DNA from: Flavobacterium praedii
GTDB lineage: Bacteria; Bacteroidota; Bacteroidia; Flavobacteriales; Flavobacteriaceae
Direction of reading: 5' to 3'
Assembly: GCF_026810365.1 (NCBI RefSeq)
Contig: NZ_CP113948.1
Span: 1,823,001-1,887,000, forward strand
DNA: 64,000 bases
The notes under the pieces are model-generated. The model saw nothing but the letters and a program-made list of their open reading frames with translations. It was not told the origin of the DNA and did no database searches. This document shows positions 35,056 to 43,121 of the stretch, piece after piece. The translations under genes were made by a program, and so were the position numbers. Within the stretch, counting starts at the first letter, position 1, and the number at the start of each line of letters is the position of its first letter.

Positions 35056-36708
35056 TTATTGATATACTTTTACGTAATCTACAATCATTGCTGATTGTGT
35101 AAAAGCAGGATCAATTGCTCCACCAAGATTTCCGCCCATTGCCACATTTAAGATCATAAAGAAGTTTTTGTGAAATGGTAATGAAGTATCTGAATTGTCA
35201 AATGTGAAGTACAATGCTCCGTCTAAATAAAAACGAATGGTTTTTGGAGACCAAATGGTTTTGTAAATATGATACTCGGTATCGGCATTTGCAATTACAG
35301 TCGTTTTTACCTTAGCATTACCCCCTGAATTATTAGGATAATGTAGAGCAGATTGTGTTTGAGTTGGTTTTGCTCCCACAAACTCCATAAAATCGATTTC
35401 TCCAATTTCTGGCCATGTTCCAGCCGAAGCACCAAGTGACCAGAAAGCAGGCCATGTTCCAGCGCCTTTAGGCATTTTGGCTTTCATTTCGATCGTACCA
35501 TATTTAAAATCGTACAATCCTTGTGTTTTGATACGAGCCGAAGAATATTCTTTTCCACCAGAAGCTTCTTTTATTGCAGTAATGATAAGGTTTCCACCTT
35601 CAACTTTTACGTTTTTAGCTACATTCGTATAGTTTTGAGCTTCATTATTTCCCCATCCATTTGAGCCTGTTCCTAAGTCGTAAGTCCATTTTGCAGGATC
35701 TGGCGCACCATCTGTGCTGAACTCGTCTGACCAAACTAGGTTGGTATAAACGGTATCATCAGCAGCAACGGGAGGCGAAGTAGTAAATATTTGGTACCAA
35801 GCCAATCCAGTATTATTTGCTTGTACAAAACGAACTACCATTCTGTTTTCTGTAAGTGATAAAATCTCATATTGAGTTGCTCCTGCATAATACCCCATGA
35901 AACCACCATCAGAAAAATTCATCACCGTTCCAGTTGTTTGTTTGGCCGCTTCAGGATTTTTAGAAACAACAGAAGTCGAAGGACTTAGCGCTACAATTTT
36001 AGTTCCGGTTGTATTGTAAGGTAAACATTGGTCATCACCTCCATTAGTACCACCACCAACACTTTTGTACGAATTTTGGAAAAAAGTATTCCCTTTATTA
36101 TCGTGTTTGTATTCAATTTTACCTCCTACTAAAGCAAAAGTATAATCACCATCATAGAAACAAGTAGCCGATTTCTCAAAAGGACCTGCTTGATAATAAT
36201 TGGCAAAATAATTTTTAGCCGCATCACCATCATTTTGACCCACACCGAGATGACCTTTTTCTCCAGCAGCCAAATACCATTTTTTCCCAGTAGCAGTTCC
36301 ACCTGTTAATAAATTAGTAGATTTTTCATCGCTAAAATTACTCAATACTTTTACATCAACTGTTGTATTGCTAGTCACTCCACCTTTTCCAGATGCAATT
36401 ATGGTTACAGTATAAGTGTTTACCCCAACCGTTGTAAAAGCGTGCTCTGCAACTCCACCAGGAGAAGTTTCGTTTACACCATCTCCATAAATATATTTAT
36501 AAGAAATTGCATTATCTGCAGTTGTAGTAAACTTCACTTTACCTGAACCGTCTCCAAATGGAGCTTGATCTGTTACACCTACTATTTCTGCAGTTATTTT
36601 TAGATTAGAAGGTGCAACTAATGCCCCGAAAGAATAATTATCTTCCTGACAATTCACCATCAGTAGCAAACTAAAAATGGCTATTATATTTAAAACTATT
36701 TTTTTCAT
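35056..36708 (-). CDS. GH16 laminarinase lipoprotein with PKD domain
   Basis: A 550-residue lipoprotein (lipobox LLMVNC, Cys20). Residues of about 30-125 look like a PKD domain (ISYKYIYGDGVNETSPGG), about 130-310 a domain of unknown type with MGYYAGATQYEILSLTENRMVVR, and about 320-550 a GH16 domain starting LVWSDEFSTDGAPD. The catalytic motif is EIDFMEF at 437-443 (Glu437, Asp439, Glu442), with the extra residue typical of laminarinases. It cuts internal beta-1,3-glucan bonds, probably on the cell surface. Last gene of the susC-susD operon, 15 bp after the binding-protein gene. Confidence 0.92.
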   Translation of the reverse strand: MKKIVLNIIAIFSLLLMVNCQEDNYSFGALVAPSNLKITAEIVGVTDQAPFGDGSGKVKFTTTADNAISYKYIYGDGVNETSPGGVAEHAFTTVGVNTYTVTIIASGKGGVTSNTTVDVKVLSNFSDEKSTNLLTGGTATGKKWYLAAGEKGHLGVGQNDGDAAKNYFANYYQAGPFEKSATCFYDGDYTFALVGGKIEYKHDNKGNTFFQNSYKSVGGGTNGGDDQCLPYNTTGTKIVALSPSTSVVSKNPEAAKQTTGTVMNFSDGGFMGYYAGATQYEILSLTENRMVVRFVQANNTGLAWYQIFTTSPPVAADDTVYTNLVWSDEFSTDGAPDPAKWTYDLGTGSNGWGNNEAQNYTNVAKNVKVEGGNLIITAIKEASGGKEYSSARIKTQGLYDFKYGTIEMKAKMPKGAGTWPAFWSLGASAGTWPEIGEIDFMEFVGAKPTQTQSALHYPNNSGGNAKVKTTVIANADTEYHIYKTIWSPKTIRFYLDGALYFTFDNSDTSLPFHKNFFMILNVAMGGNLGGAIDPAFTQSAMIVDYVKVYQ

Positions 36709-36723
36709 GTTCCTTTAATTTAA

Positions 36724-38331
36724 TTAGTTATGAAAATAGACATTGTCTATATATACTGTATTTGCACCTGATGGAGCTCCAACATAAATAAGCTGTGCAA
36801 TATGAGCTCTTGTTGTTAAACCTGTAAAATCGCTCAATGGAATATCAAGACTCACCCAAGTGTTTTGAGCTGGTGCATTGACAGTAATTTCATGCTCTTT
36901 GTCATCGCCACCTGCAAATTTTCCATCTGCTCCAAAATCAACCAATTTTACTTTGAAAGTGGTATAATCAGCAGAATAGACGTCGGTGTGAAAATGAGTC
37001 ATTGCTGTAGCATCGATAGGTGTTGTTGTAGCTTCGATACCAACAAAATCCAAATTGATATACTTTTTGGCATCATTTCCTGCTAAAACAACTTCTTCAA
37101 GAGTTGCATTAGACCAACCCGTTCTCCAAGTATCAACAGCAACATTTGTATAAGCATTACTAAACATCGAAATCACTTTGGATGCTGCTACCGTAGGTGT
37201 AGGTGCTGCAGAAGGTCCTGTACTTGTCGCGGCTTGTTTATAAAAATAAATATTATCAATAAATACAGACCCTGTAGCCCAAGGAGTTCCAACAAATTTT
37301 AATTGATGAATATCTGCAACTGTTAATCCTTGAGACGTAAATGCTGAAATTGGAATGTCAATACTATTCCATTGACCAGCCACTAGATCTTTTACAACTG
37401 GTTTCTCCCCATTTGTTTTACTAATTAAAGAAGTTTCAAGTTTTTGAACATCGGCAGTCCATACATCCATGTGAAGAAATTCCATTCCCGATACATCAAC
37501 AGATGAACCAAATTGTATCCCTTGGTAACTCAATTTGATATAATTCAGCATTTTGTCTCCATTCAAATCAAATTCAGTCCAACTACTACCTTGACCCCCT
37601 TGTCCCCAATCTGGGAAATAATCAGTTCCAGCAACATTTGCATATTTTGAACTGTAAATAGAAATCACATCAGTAGCTAGTCTATTTGGAGGCGTTGCTG
37701 CAGAAGCAGAAGGTTTATTAACAACTGTTACTGTAAAATCTTCTGTGTATTCCGTTGTTTTAACAGCAGCGCTTTTAGAAACCACACGAATAGTGTAAAC
37801 TCCTGCATTTTGATATGTATAAGAAACAGCAGTACCATTATTTCCAGAAATAGGATCTGGTTTTCCAGCTTCGCCAAAATACACATCATAAAATAATGCA
37901 AAATCAGCTTTAGCAGTTACCGTTACTTTTTTGGAAACGGCCAAATCATTTGTAATTGTCACTACTAAATTTTCTGGCGCTTTAAACGAGACTACTACTT
38001 CTTGAATTACTTCAGTACGTTTTCCGTTTAATGTAGTCCCAACAATTTTAGATTGGTACACCCCTTCTTTATACACATGAGAGACTGTTTCTCCTGGATT
38101 AACCATTGCTGGAGTTGTAGTACCATCTCCAAAGTAGATTTCATATTGAGAAACCCCTTCTCCTTTTGGTAAGAAAGTAACTTTACCCGTATTATCCTGC
38201 GTAACTGTTGTCAAAGCAGAAATATTGGTTGGTGCTGCTATAGCATCCAAATCAACTGTACTTGTATCATCTGAACAACCCATTGCGATTGCCAGAACAA
38301 AAAGACTTATAATAAAATGTATTTTTTTCAT
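36724..38331 (-). CDS. surface glycan-binding lipoprotein (SGBP-like, two PKD-like and two C-type modules)
   Basis: A 535-residue lipoprotein (lipobox AIAMGC, Cys19). Two PKD-like modules (about 35-205, with YEIYFGDGTTTP and YDVYFGEAGKPD) precede two repeats of about 150 residues (about 215-375 and 380-535), each with a VIS-(I/M)-(Y/F)-S start, a W-G/W-S motif, a D-x-A/S-x-M-x-x-(F/L)-H-x-D-V strand and an ending V-(F/Y)-I-D-N-(I/V)-Y-F. The same repeat occurs twice in the giant secreted protein at 47032. It is in the SusE/SGBP-B position, after susD and before GH16, and most likely binds beta-glucan at the surface. Confidence 0.82.
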   Translation of the reverse strand: MKKIHFIISLFVLAIAMGCSDDTSTVDLDAIAAPTNISALTTVTQDNTGKVTFLPKGEGVSQYEIYFGDGTTTPAMVNPGETVSHVYKEGVYQSKIVGTTLNGKRTEVIQEVVVSFKAPENLVVTITNDLAVSKKVTVTAKADFALFYDVYFGEAGKPDPISGNNGTAVSYTYQNAGVYTIRVVSKSAAVKTTEYTEDFTVTVVNKPSASAATPPNRLATDVISIYSSKYANVAGTDYFPDWGQGGQGSSWTEFDLNGDKMLNYIKLSYQGIQFGSSVDVSGMEFLHMDVWTADVQKLETSLISKTNGEKPVVKDLVAGQWNSIDIPISAFTSQGLTVADIHQLKFVGTPWATGSVFIDNIYFYKQAATSTGPSAAPTPTVAASKVISMFSNAYTNVAVDTWRTGWSNATLEEVVLAGNDAKKYINLDFVGIEATTTPIDATAMTHFHTDVYSADYTTFKVKLVDFGADGKFAGGDDKEHEITVNAPAQNTWVSLDIPLSDFTGLTTRAHIAQLIYVGAPSGANTVYIDNVYFHN

Positions 38332-38343
38332 AATAATAGTTTT

Positions 38344-39822
38344 TTAATATCCAGGGTTTTGACTCCAATTTCCATTAGAAAATTGTATTTCCTGCAAAGG
38401 AATAGGGAATAATTCATGTTTGCCTGCTACAAATCCAGGGATTGTACCAACAGCTTTACCTGTACGAACTAAATCGAAGAAACGAAACCCTTCACCAACA
38501 AATTCAGATCTTCTCTCTTTCCAAATTGCATCTGTTAATGCAGGTCCAGTTGAAGAAATTCTATGATCGGTATCGCCAAAAGCACGATCTCTTACTTGAT
38601 TCAAATAGCCTTGCGCTTTGGTATCATTTATACCGCCTCTATTCAAAGCTTCAGCAGCCATTAACAATACATCAGCATAACGTATCGATCTGTAATTATT
38701 AGGGTTTGTTAAGTTCAAATCTCCTACAGCATTACTACTTCTCAATCTTGGTAAGTATTTTTGATTAAAGTACCCAGTATCTTCATTTCCTTTACCATAA
38801 GTAGCACTATTGGCAGTTGCCCAAGCGGCAATATCCAACAAGGAAGCATTTAATCTTGTATCTCCAACTTCGAATGAATTGTACGTTTCTTTGGTAGGAA
38901 CATTAAAACTAAAACCAGAGGTATATTTTGGTCCAGTATAATTTCGTACTCCACTAAATCCAACAGCTACATTCCCTTCGCTACATTGCAAACATCCAAA
39001 ACCGGCACCTTCGACATCGGTATATTGTACTTCAAAAATAGATTCTGCTCCGTTTTCACCTGCCATTTCAAAAATAGAAGCGTAATCTGATACTAAAGAA
39101 TATTTAGACGAAGTAATTACTTGTTCTAATGCAGCAGCTGCTTCTGGAAATTTATTTTGATACAAATAGGCTTTTCCTAATAAAGCAAGCGCAGCACCTT
39201 TTGTAGCTCTTCCTGTTTCTGAAGCAGTAGGTGATAAATTTTGAGAAGCATAAATCAAATCGGCTTCGATAGAAGCGTATACTTCTTGAACTGAAGAGCG
39301 AGGCACTTTAGTTTCATCTCCTGGCATAAATCTTTTATCTCCATTCATTGGTATTCCACCAAACCATTTAACCAATTCGAAATGGTAGTAAGCTCTAAGA
39401 AAACGAGCTTCTCCTATAATTTGTGCTTTACCTTCAAAATCAGTTCTATCTTTAAACTCCAAGATATAATTTGCTCTTTGTACACCTGCAAACATCCAAT
39501 CCCAAAGATTTTTAAGATTGTCATTTACGGGAGTATGCGTCATATCATCAATCTGCTGAAAACCAATAACATCAGTAGGACTTTCTCCTCCGCACAAAGT
39601 ATTATCCGATGCTATTTCCCCCATCAAGACATTAATATAACTAGATTGAAGCATGTCATAAGCAGCAATAAGTGCTTTGTCATAATCGCTTTTAGAATTA
39701 AAGAAATTCTCTGAATCTATGGAATATTCAATATCACGCTCGATGAAATTATCGCTACAAGAAACGAAAATTGCAGAGAAAAGCGCTAAACTTGTAACTG
39801 TAATAAATATATACTTTTTCAT
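38344..39822 (-). CDS. SusD/RagB outer-membrane nutrient-binding lipoprotein
   Basis: A 492-residue lipoprotein (lipobox AIFVSC, Cys22). N-terminal SusD block (SKSDYDKALIAAYDMLQSSY), TPR-like central helices (RFLRAYYHFELVKWFGGIP, GAALALLGKAYLYQNKFPEAAAALEQVI) and the C-terminal RYADVLLMAAEALNR, WKERRSEFVGEGFRFFDLVRTG and ending with NGNWSQNPGY are family-defining. It forms the lid over the SusC-like channel, binding the glycan at the cell surface. 11 bp after the susC-like gene. Confidence 0.95.
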   Translation of the reverse strand: MKKYIFITVTSLALFSAIFVSCSDNFIERDIEYSIDSENFFNSKSDYDKALIAAYDMLQSSYINVLMGEIASDNTLCGGESPTDVIGFQQIDDMTHTPVNDNLKNLWDWMFAGVQRANYILEFKDRTDFEGKAQIIGEARFLRAYYHFELVKWFGGIPMNGDKRFMPGDETKVPRSSVQEVYASIEADLIYASQNLSPTASETGRATKGAALALLGKAYLYQNKFPEAAAALEQVITSSKYSLVSDYASIFEMAGENGAESIFEVQYTDVEGAGFGCLQCSEGNVAVGFSGVRNYTGPKYTSGFSFNVPTKETYNSFEVGDTRLNASLLDIAAWATANSATYGKGNEDTGYFNQKYLPRLRSSNAVGDLNLTNPNNYRSIRYADVLLMAAEALNRGGINDTKAQGYLNQVRDRAFGDTDHRISSTGPALTDAIWKERRSEFVGEGFRFFDLVRTGKAVGTIPGFVAGKHELFPIPLQEIQFSNGNWSQNPGY

Positions 39823-39833
39823 TTTTTTACTAA

Positions 39834-42800
39834 TTAAAAATTAACGTTTAAACCTAATAAGTACGTTCTTGGAATTGGATAAAAACCGTAATCGATTCCT
39901 CCACCAATAGGCGCACCATTCGAAGCCCCTGGATCATACCCTTTGTATTTTGTAAAGGTGTATAGGTTATTTACTCCTGTGTAAACTCTAAATTTAGAGA
40001 TTCCAGCTTTTGCAAAATAAGCAGGATCAACAGTATAACCCAACTGTACATTCTGAATCCGAATAAAAGAAGCGTCTTCTACAAAATAATCAGAGAAAAC
40101 ATTATTGGAAGTGGCACTTGTTGTAACTCGTGGTACAGAATTACTTGTTCCTTCACCAGTCCAACGATCTAATACATAATCTAGACGATTTACATCTGTA
40201 AGTGTTCTTTCATAATTACGAACCATATCATTTCCTACTGAAGCGAAAGTATAAGCAACAAAATCGAAGTTTTTATAATCCAATTGTACATTGAAACCCA
40301 TTGTTGCAGCAGCAATTGGACTACCAATATCGGTTCTGTCTAAAGTATTAATTACACCATCACCATTTACATCTACATAACGTAGATCTCCTGCTTGCGC
40401 TTCGGCACCTAACGCTACTTGAGAAGGAGCTGCATCGACTTCGGTTTGGTTTTGAAAAATACCATTGGTTTTGTACCCAAAGAAATACCCCATTGGTTTT
40501 CCAACTTGCATTCTAGCAGGAGCAGGTTGGCCAACTCCAAATGCACCGCCCTCAATAAAACCAGTTCCATTATTTACTTGGGTTACTTCATTTTGAATAA
40601 AAGCCACATTATAACCTAAACTCAAAGTAAGTTTATTTGAAAACGTATTTTTATAATCTATAGCAAACTCAACTCCCGTATTTTTCACATTTCCAGCATT
40701 GATTGTAGGGGCACTAGCTCCTGGAGCGGCTGTCCCTAATATTCCAGATACTGGTATATTTGGAATTAATAAATCAGCACGGGTATCAATAAAATAATCG
40801 GCTATAATATTGATTTTATTGTCAAACATTTTTAAATCAAGACCCAAATCAAATTTTTTGGCTTGTTCCCATTTTAAATTAGGATTTGGAATTTGACCTG
40901 TTGCTAATCCAGCTGTCAAAGTATTGTTGAAAACATAAGTTGCTTCTCCATTTAATTGAGAAATGTATCCGTTGTTTGGAATTTGATCGTTACCAAGTAT
41001 ACCATAACTACCTCTTAATTTCAAGAAATTAACAATTCCATCAGTACCTCCAAAGAAACTTTCGTCAGAAATAATCCAACCAGCCGTCATAGAAGGGAAG
41101 AAAGCGATTCTATTATTTGGTCCAAATTTGGTAGAAGAATCTCTTCTTAACATGGCAGACAAAAGGTATTTCCCTTTAAAATCATATTGCAATCGTGCAA
41201 AATACGATAATCTTCTTTCGTCATATACATAAGAAGTATTTGGTGCTACAGTAGGTAAACCATTCGCTAGGCTGATATCTGCATAATTCCATGAATTGTA
41301 AGGAACATCAAATCCAGTAGCCGAAAGTTGGTTTCCATATTCTTTAAAAACAGTTGTACCCAAGGTACCAACTACATTATGATCACCAATTTTCTTAGTA
41401 TAATTTCCATATATATCCAATGAATAATTATTATCGAATGTAGCTCTTTGAATCACAGAGCTTCTGTTTACATCAAAAACTTTTCCTCCATAAGATATTT
41501 GTTTTGCAAAAATTCTTTCTTGAGAGTTTTGATTATTGAATCCTAAAGTTCCTGTTAATACAAATGCATCCGTAAACTTATAATCTAAACCAACAACTCC
41601 GTTTAGTTTTGTCAGTTCATATTCATTAAAAGTGTTCGCTATTTGAGCTAAAGGATTGATAATTTCTATCCCTAAACCAGCAGTACTTGGCACTAATGAA
41701 TAATCCCCATTGCTATCATAAGGACTTTGTGTGGAAGGTACATTCAATGCATTGAACAAAACAGATCCTAAACCATTATCATTTATAGTTTTTCTGGACT
41801 GTAAAGTATAAATCGCATTGGTTTTAAATTTTAATTTATCGGTAATATCTGCACCTAAGGAAATCCTTGCCGTATTTCTTTCAAATCCAGATTTATCACC
41901 ACCGATGATACCTTCTTGACCTAGGTGAGAGGCACTGAAAGCATAAGTAATTTTATCAGAACCACCAGATATTGACAGATCATAATTGATAATAGGTGCT
42001 GGATTAAAAATTTCTTTTTGCCAGTTTGTTCCTTCACCTAATCCTGAAACGTTTGGATAAGGCAAAGCTTTTCCACCATTAGCATAGCTTTCGTTTAATA
42101 ACAATGCATATTCGGTAGCGCTTAACGTTGGTAAAATTCTACTGGATTCTTGAATACCTGTTGAAGAATTGAAAGAAATTTTAGCTTTAGAATTCTTTTT
42201 ACCACTTTTAGTAGTAACAAGTATAATTCCATTTGCACCAAGTACACCATAAATAGCCGCTTGAGCATCTTTCAATACTGTTAATGATTCAATATCACCA
42301 GGGTTTAATGTACTTATATCCCCTTGATATCCATCAATAATCGCTACTGGTTTGTTTTCTCCATTTGTTGCTATACCACGTATACGCACACTAATATCAG
42401 CTCCTGGTGCACCACCAACAGTGGTTACATTTACTCCAGCAACGGTTCCTTGTAGTGCTTGTTCAACTTTCACTGGTCTTAGTGCTTCAATAGTTTTGCT
42501 ATTGACCACACTTACAGCTCCTGTTACTTGTTTCTTTTTTACGCTTCCGTAACCAATTACTACAACTTCATTTAAGGTCTTCGCTTCGTCTTCTAAAAAG
42601 ATATCCACTTTAGAATCGTTTGCTGTAGTTTTATATTCTCTTGTTTTGTAACCTACGTATGAAAAAACTAGAGTAGATCCAGGAGTAACTCCTTTGAGCA
42701 AAAATTTACCGTCAAAATCGGTAGAAACCGTATTCCCAGAATTCTTGTCTGAAATATTTACCCCGTATAAAGGAATACCGGTATTTCGTTCTTTTACTGT

Positions 42801-42878
42801 TCCTGCAATATCCTTCTTTTGAGCAAAACCAAAAGCTGAAAAAAGCAAAAAGATAATTAATAAATGATTTGACTTCAT
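39834..42878 (-). CDS. SusC/RagA TonB-dependent outer-membrane transporter
   Basis: A 1014-residue protein: signal peptide (about 1-19), carboxypeptidase-regulatory-like domain (about 20-105, IAGTVKERNTGIPLYGVNI), plug with the SusC box VVVIGYGSVKKKQVTGAVSVV and IRIRG-type motif SVRIRGIATNG, and a 22-strand barrel ending in the aromatic GLNVNF. With SusD it imports oligosaccharides (here probably beta-1,3-glucans) using TonB energy. First gene of a four-gene operon with SusD, binding lipoprotein and GH16. A TAAGTTTG box lies 28 bp upstream and a 20-bp candidate operator 170 bp above that box. Confidence 0.96.
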   Translation of the reverse strand: MKSNHLLIIFLLFSAFGFAQKKDIAGTVKERNTGIPLYGVNISDKNSGNTVSTDFDGKFLLKGVTPGSTLVFSYVGYKTREYKTTANDSKVDIFLEDEAKTLNEVVVIGYGSVKKKQVTGAVSVVNSKTIEALRPVKVEQALQGTVAGVNVTTVGGAPGADISVRIRGIATNGENKPVAIIDGYQGDISTLNPGDIESLTVLKDAQAAIYGVLGANGIILVTTKSGKKNSKAKISFNSSTGIQESSRILPTLSATEYALLLNESYANGGKALPYPNVSGLGEGTNWQKEIFNPAPIINYDLSISGGSDKITYAFSASHLGQEGIIGGDKSGFERNTARISLGADITDKLKFKTNAIYTLQSRKTINDNGLGSVLFNALNVPSTQSPYDSNGDYSLVPSTAGLGIEIINPLAQIANTFNEYELTKLNGVVGLDYKFTDAFVLTGTLGFNNQNSQERIFAKQISYGGKVFDVNRSSVIQRATFDNNYSLDIYGNYTKKIGDHNVVGTLGTTVFKEYGNQLSATGFDVPYNSWNYADISLANGLPTVAPNTSYVYDERRLSYFARLQYDFKGKYLLSAMLRRDSSTKFGPNNRIAFFPSMTAGWIISDESFFGGTDGIVNFLKLRGSYGILGNDQIPNNGYISQLNGEATYVFNNTLTAGLATGQIPNPNLKWEQAKKFDLGLDLKMFDNKINIIADYFIDTRADLLIPNIPVSGILGTAAPGASAPTINAGNVKNTGVEFAIDYKNTFSNKLTLSLGYNVAFIQNEVTQVNNGTGFIEGGAFGVGQPAPARMQVGKPMGYFFGYKTNGIFQNQTEVDAAPSQVALGAEAQAGDLRYVDVNGDGVINTLDRTDIGSPIAAATMGFNVQLDYKNFDFVAYTFASVGNDMVRNYERTLTDVNRLDYVLDRWTGEGTSNSVPRVTTSATSNNVFSDYFVEDASFIRIQNVQLGYTVDPAYFAKAGISKFRVYTGVNNLYTFTKYKGYDPGASNGAPIGGGIDYGFYPIPRTYLLGLNVNF

Positions 42879-42905
42879 AATTCAAATGTTTAAGTTAGTG
42901 AGTAA

Positions 42906-42913
42906 CAAACTTA
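42906..42913 (-). promoter_or_regulatory. candidate -7 box (TAAGTTTG) of the susC-susD operon
   Basis: It matches TANNTTTG on the minus strand, 28 bp before the susC-like ATG. The -33 element is weak, which suits an activator-dependent promoter. Its distance to the motif at 43083 is the same, within 1 bp, as for the giant-protein promoter. Confidence 0.5.
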
Positions 42914-43058
42914 TTAAGAAGTACTATGAAATCTATAAAACCAACCTCAACAAAAAACATACAATTTAAAAATATTTGCTTTTTTTTACGAATTCCTCAT
43001 AAAATGCCTTTTATACAAGCGAATATAAAAATATTAATTTCACATAAATCCAAAAAAA

Positions 43059-43102
43059 TACCACAACTATCACGTTAATGTTGTGGTAATGTATAGGTGT
43101 TT
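43059..43102 (-). promoter_or_regulatory. candidate operator upstream of the susC-like gene
   Basis: GTGGTAATGTATAGGTGTTT (43083-43102, plus strand) matches GTAGTAATGTATAGGTATTT at 53444-53463 at 18 of 20 bases. It overlaps a perfect 9-bp inverted repeat, TACCACAAC (43059-43067) and GTTGTGGTA (43080-43088). A mirrored GTATAGGT half (ACCTATAC, 43120-43127) touches the stop codon of the regulator gene. Confidence 0.55.
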
Positions 43103-43121
43103 TTAGTAAAGAAGCATATAC